Shown: positions 4,153-5,081 of the stretch, piece by piece
Position numbering within the stretch: the first letter of the stretch is position 1
How the letters are laid out: every line of letters begins with the position of its first letter
Assembly: GCA_013138755.1 (NCBI GenBank)
Contig: WTCC01000286.1
Span: 1-5,081, forward strand
DNA: 5,081 bases
Direction: 5' to 3'
Source: Gammaproteobacteria bacterium
Lineage (GTDB): Bacteria > Pseudomonadota > Gammaproteobacteria > SZUA-229
Position numbers and translations under genes: made by a program
The notes under the pieces: generated by a model
The model's database searches: none
What the model was told of the DNA's origin: nothing
The model's input: only the letters and a program-made list of their open reading frames with translations

Positions 4153-5081
4153 ATGGAAGATGCTGCTCTACAATACCTACAAAATACCTTCGGATACTCT
4201 GAATTTCGTCTACAACAAAATGAAATCATCCAGACATTAATCAATGCTGGTGACGCGGTGGTATTAATGCCCACTGGTGGCGGTAAATCACTGTGCTACC
4301 AGATACCTTCACTAGTTCGCGACGGCACTGGTATTATCATTTCCCCTTTGATCGCCTTGATGCAGAATCAGGTAACTGCCTTGCAACAACTTGGCATCAA
4401 TGCGGCTTATCTTAACTCGACACTCGATGAACAGACCAGTCGTAAAACTGAAGACGATTTAATAAACGGCAGGCTGGATATGTTATATATTGCACCTGAA
4501 CGGCTTAATACTAATAGTTGTCTTAATTTATTACATCGCTCGAAAATTTCACTTTTTGCAATCGACGAAGCACATTGTGTTTCCCAATGGGGGCATGACT
4601 TTCGCCCTGACTACATCAAGCTTTCATTACTACATGAAAGATTCCCTGATGTACCACGGATAGCTTTAACAGCAACTGCAGACAAAAACACCCGTGCCGA
4701 AATCAAACATCGACTGCAGCTTAATGACGCCCGTGAGTTTATCTCGAGTTTCGACCGTCCCAATATCTGCTACCGTATCTCTGAGTCACAGAGTAATAGC
4801 CGTACAGCTCTTTTACGCTTTATACAAAATGAACATGAAAATGATGCAGGAATAGTTTACTGCCTGTCACGTAAAAAAGTTGAAACCATTGCAAGCTGGT
4901 TGTCTGAAAAAGGTTTTACTGCTTTACCGTATCATGCTGGTCTACCTGCATCGACAAGAGAAACAAATCAGCACCGCTTCCTTAACGAAGAAGCCGTCAT
5001 CATCGTAGCAACCATCGCTTTTGGTATGGGCATAGACAAGCCTGATGTTCGTTTTGTGGCGCACCTTAATTTACCAAAAAG
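4153..5081 (+). CDS. recQ: ATP-dependent DNA helicase RecQ, 3' partial
   Basis: A 3'-5' superfamily 2 DNA helicase of recombination and replication-fork repair; 309 codons are present before the window ends. Motifs occur in order: [14 protein letters not shown] (13-26), containing the Q-motif glutamine Q22, where E. coli has FRPGQ; Walker A MPTGGGKS (39-46); motif Ia [14 protein letters not shown] (61-74); DEAH (138-141) followed at once by the RecQ aromatic-rich loop [13 protein letters not shown] (142-154); motif III LTATAD (172-177); SSFDRPNI (198-205); motif [13 protein letters not shown] (234-244); YHAGL (260-264); and motif [19 protein letters not shown] (285-302). Motif VI, the zinc-binding, winged-helix and HRDC parts lie outside the window. 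No frameshift is seen. Only 56 bases separate it from the inverted repeat and I found no convincing promoter there, so its transcription signal may lie inside or overlap the repeat. Confidence 0.97.
   Translation, partial: MEDAALQYLQNTFGYSEFRLQQNEIIQTLINAGDAVVLMPTGGGKSLCYQIPSLVRDGTGIIISPLIALMQNQVTALQQLGINAAYLNSTLDEQTSRKTEDDLINGRLDMLYIAPERLNTNSCLNLLHRSKISLFAIDEAHCVSQWGHDFRPDYIKLSLLHERFPDVPRIALTATADKNTRAEIKHRLQLNDAREFISSFDRPNICYRISESQSNSRTALLRFIQNEHENDAGIVYCLSRKKVETIASWLSEKGFTALPYHAGLPASTRETNQHRFLNEEAVIIVATIAFGMGIDKPDVRFVAHLNLPK

Noticed and set aside
3756..4274. Minus-strand open frame of 172 codons across the repeat and the recQ start
   Set aside because: It runs antisense through recQ motifs up to Walker A and through palindromic repeat DNA, with no recognisable domain.

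Overview
The window looks like chromosomal DNA of a gammaproteobacterium of moderate to low GC content. Three things suggest this: the gene order envC tail, S41 protease, divergent polysaccharide deacetylase, which is a familiar gammaproteobacterial block; a TusE/DsrC-type sulfur carrier; and the close similarity of the proteins to their E. coli or Pseudomonas counterparts. The species cannot be named from the sequence.

Layout, all genes on the + strand. Bases 1-59 hold what I read as the last 18 codons of an EnvC-like M23 murein hydrolase activator. Next come a periplasmic carboxyl-terminal processing protease (240-1577), a secreted divergent polysaccharide deacetylase of the YibQ family (1649-2452) and a DJ-1/YajL-type protein (2415-2963) whose start overlaps the deacetylase gene by 38 bases. 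These probably form one cell-envelope operon with YajL as a coupled last gene. After a 125-base gap with a possible promoter and a direct repeat comes a single gene for a TusE/DsrC-family sulfur carrier (3089-3427), closed by a good intrinsic terminator (3448-3484). The last gene is recQ (4153 to beyond the window end), a DNA helicase cut by the window at residue 309.

Between tusE and recQ lie about 725 bases without a credible gene. Most of this (about 3485-4096) is one large imperfect inverted repeat: two diverged copies of the same palindrome-rich module pointing in opposite directions. They share a perfect 25-bp arm (3523-3547 and 4035-4059), a collinear CCCCG hairpin and a distal long palindrome in each copy. 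I see no transposase. This is the least explained part of the window and the best candidate for further attention. A second point of interest is the sulfur carrier, which has the usual penultimate cysteine but places its other two cysteines at unusual positions.
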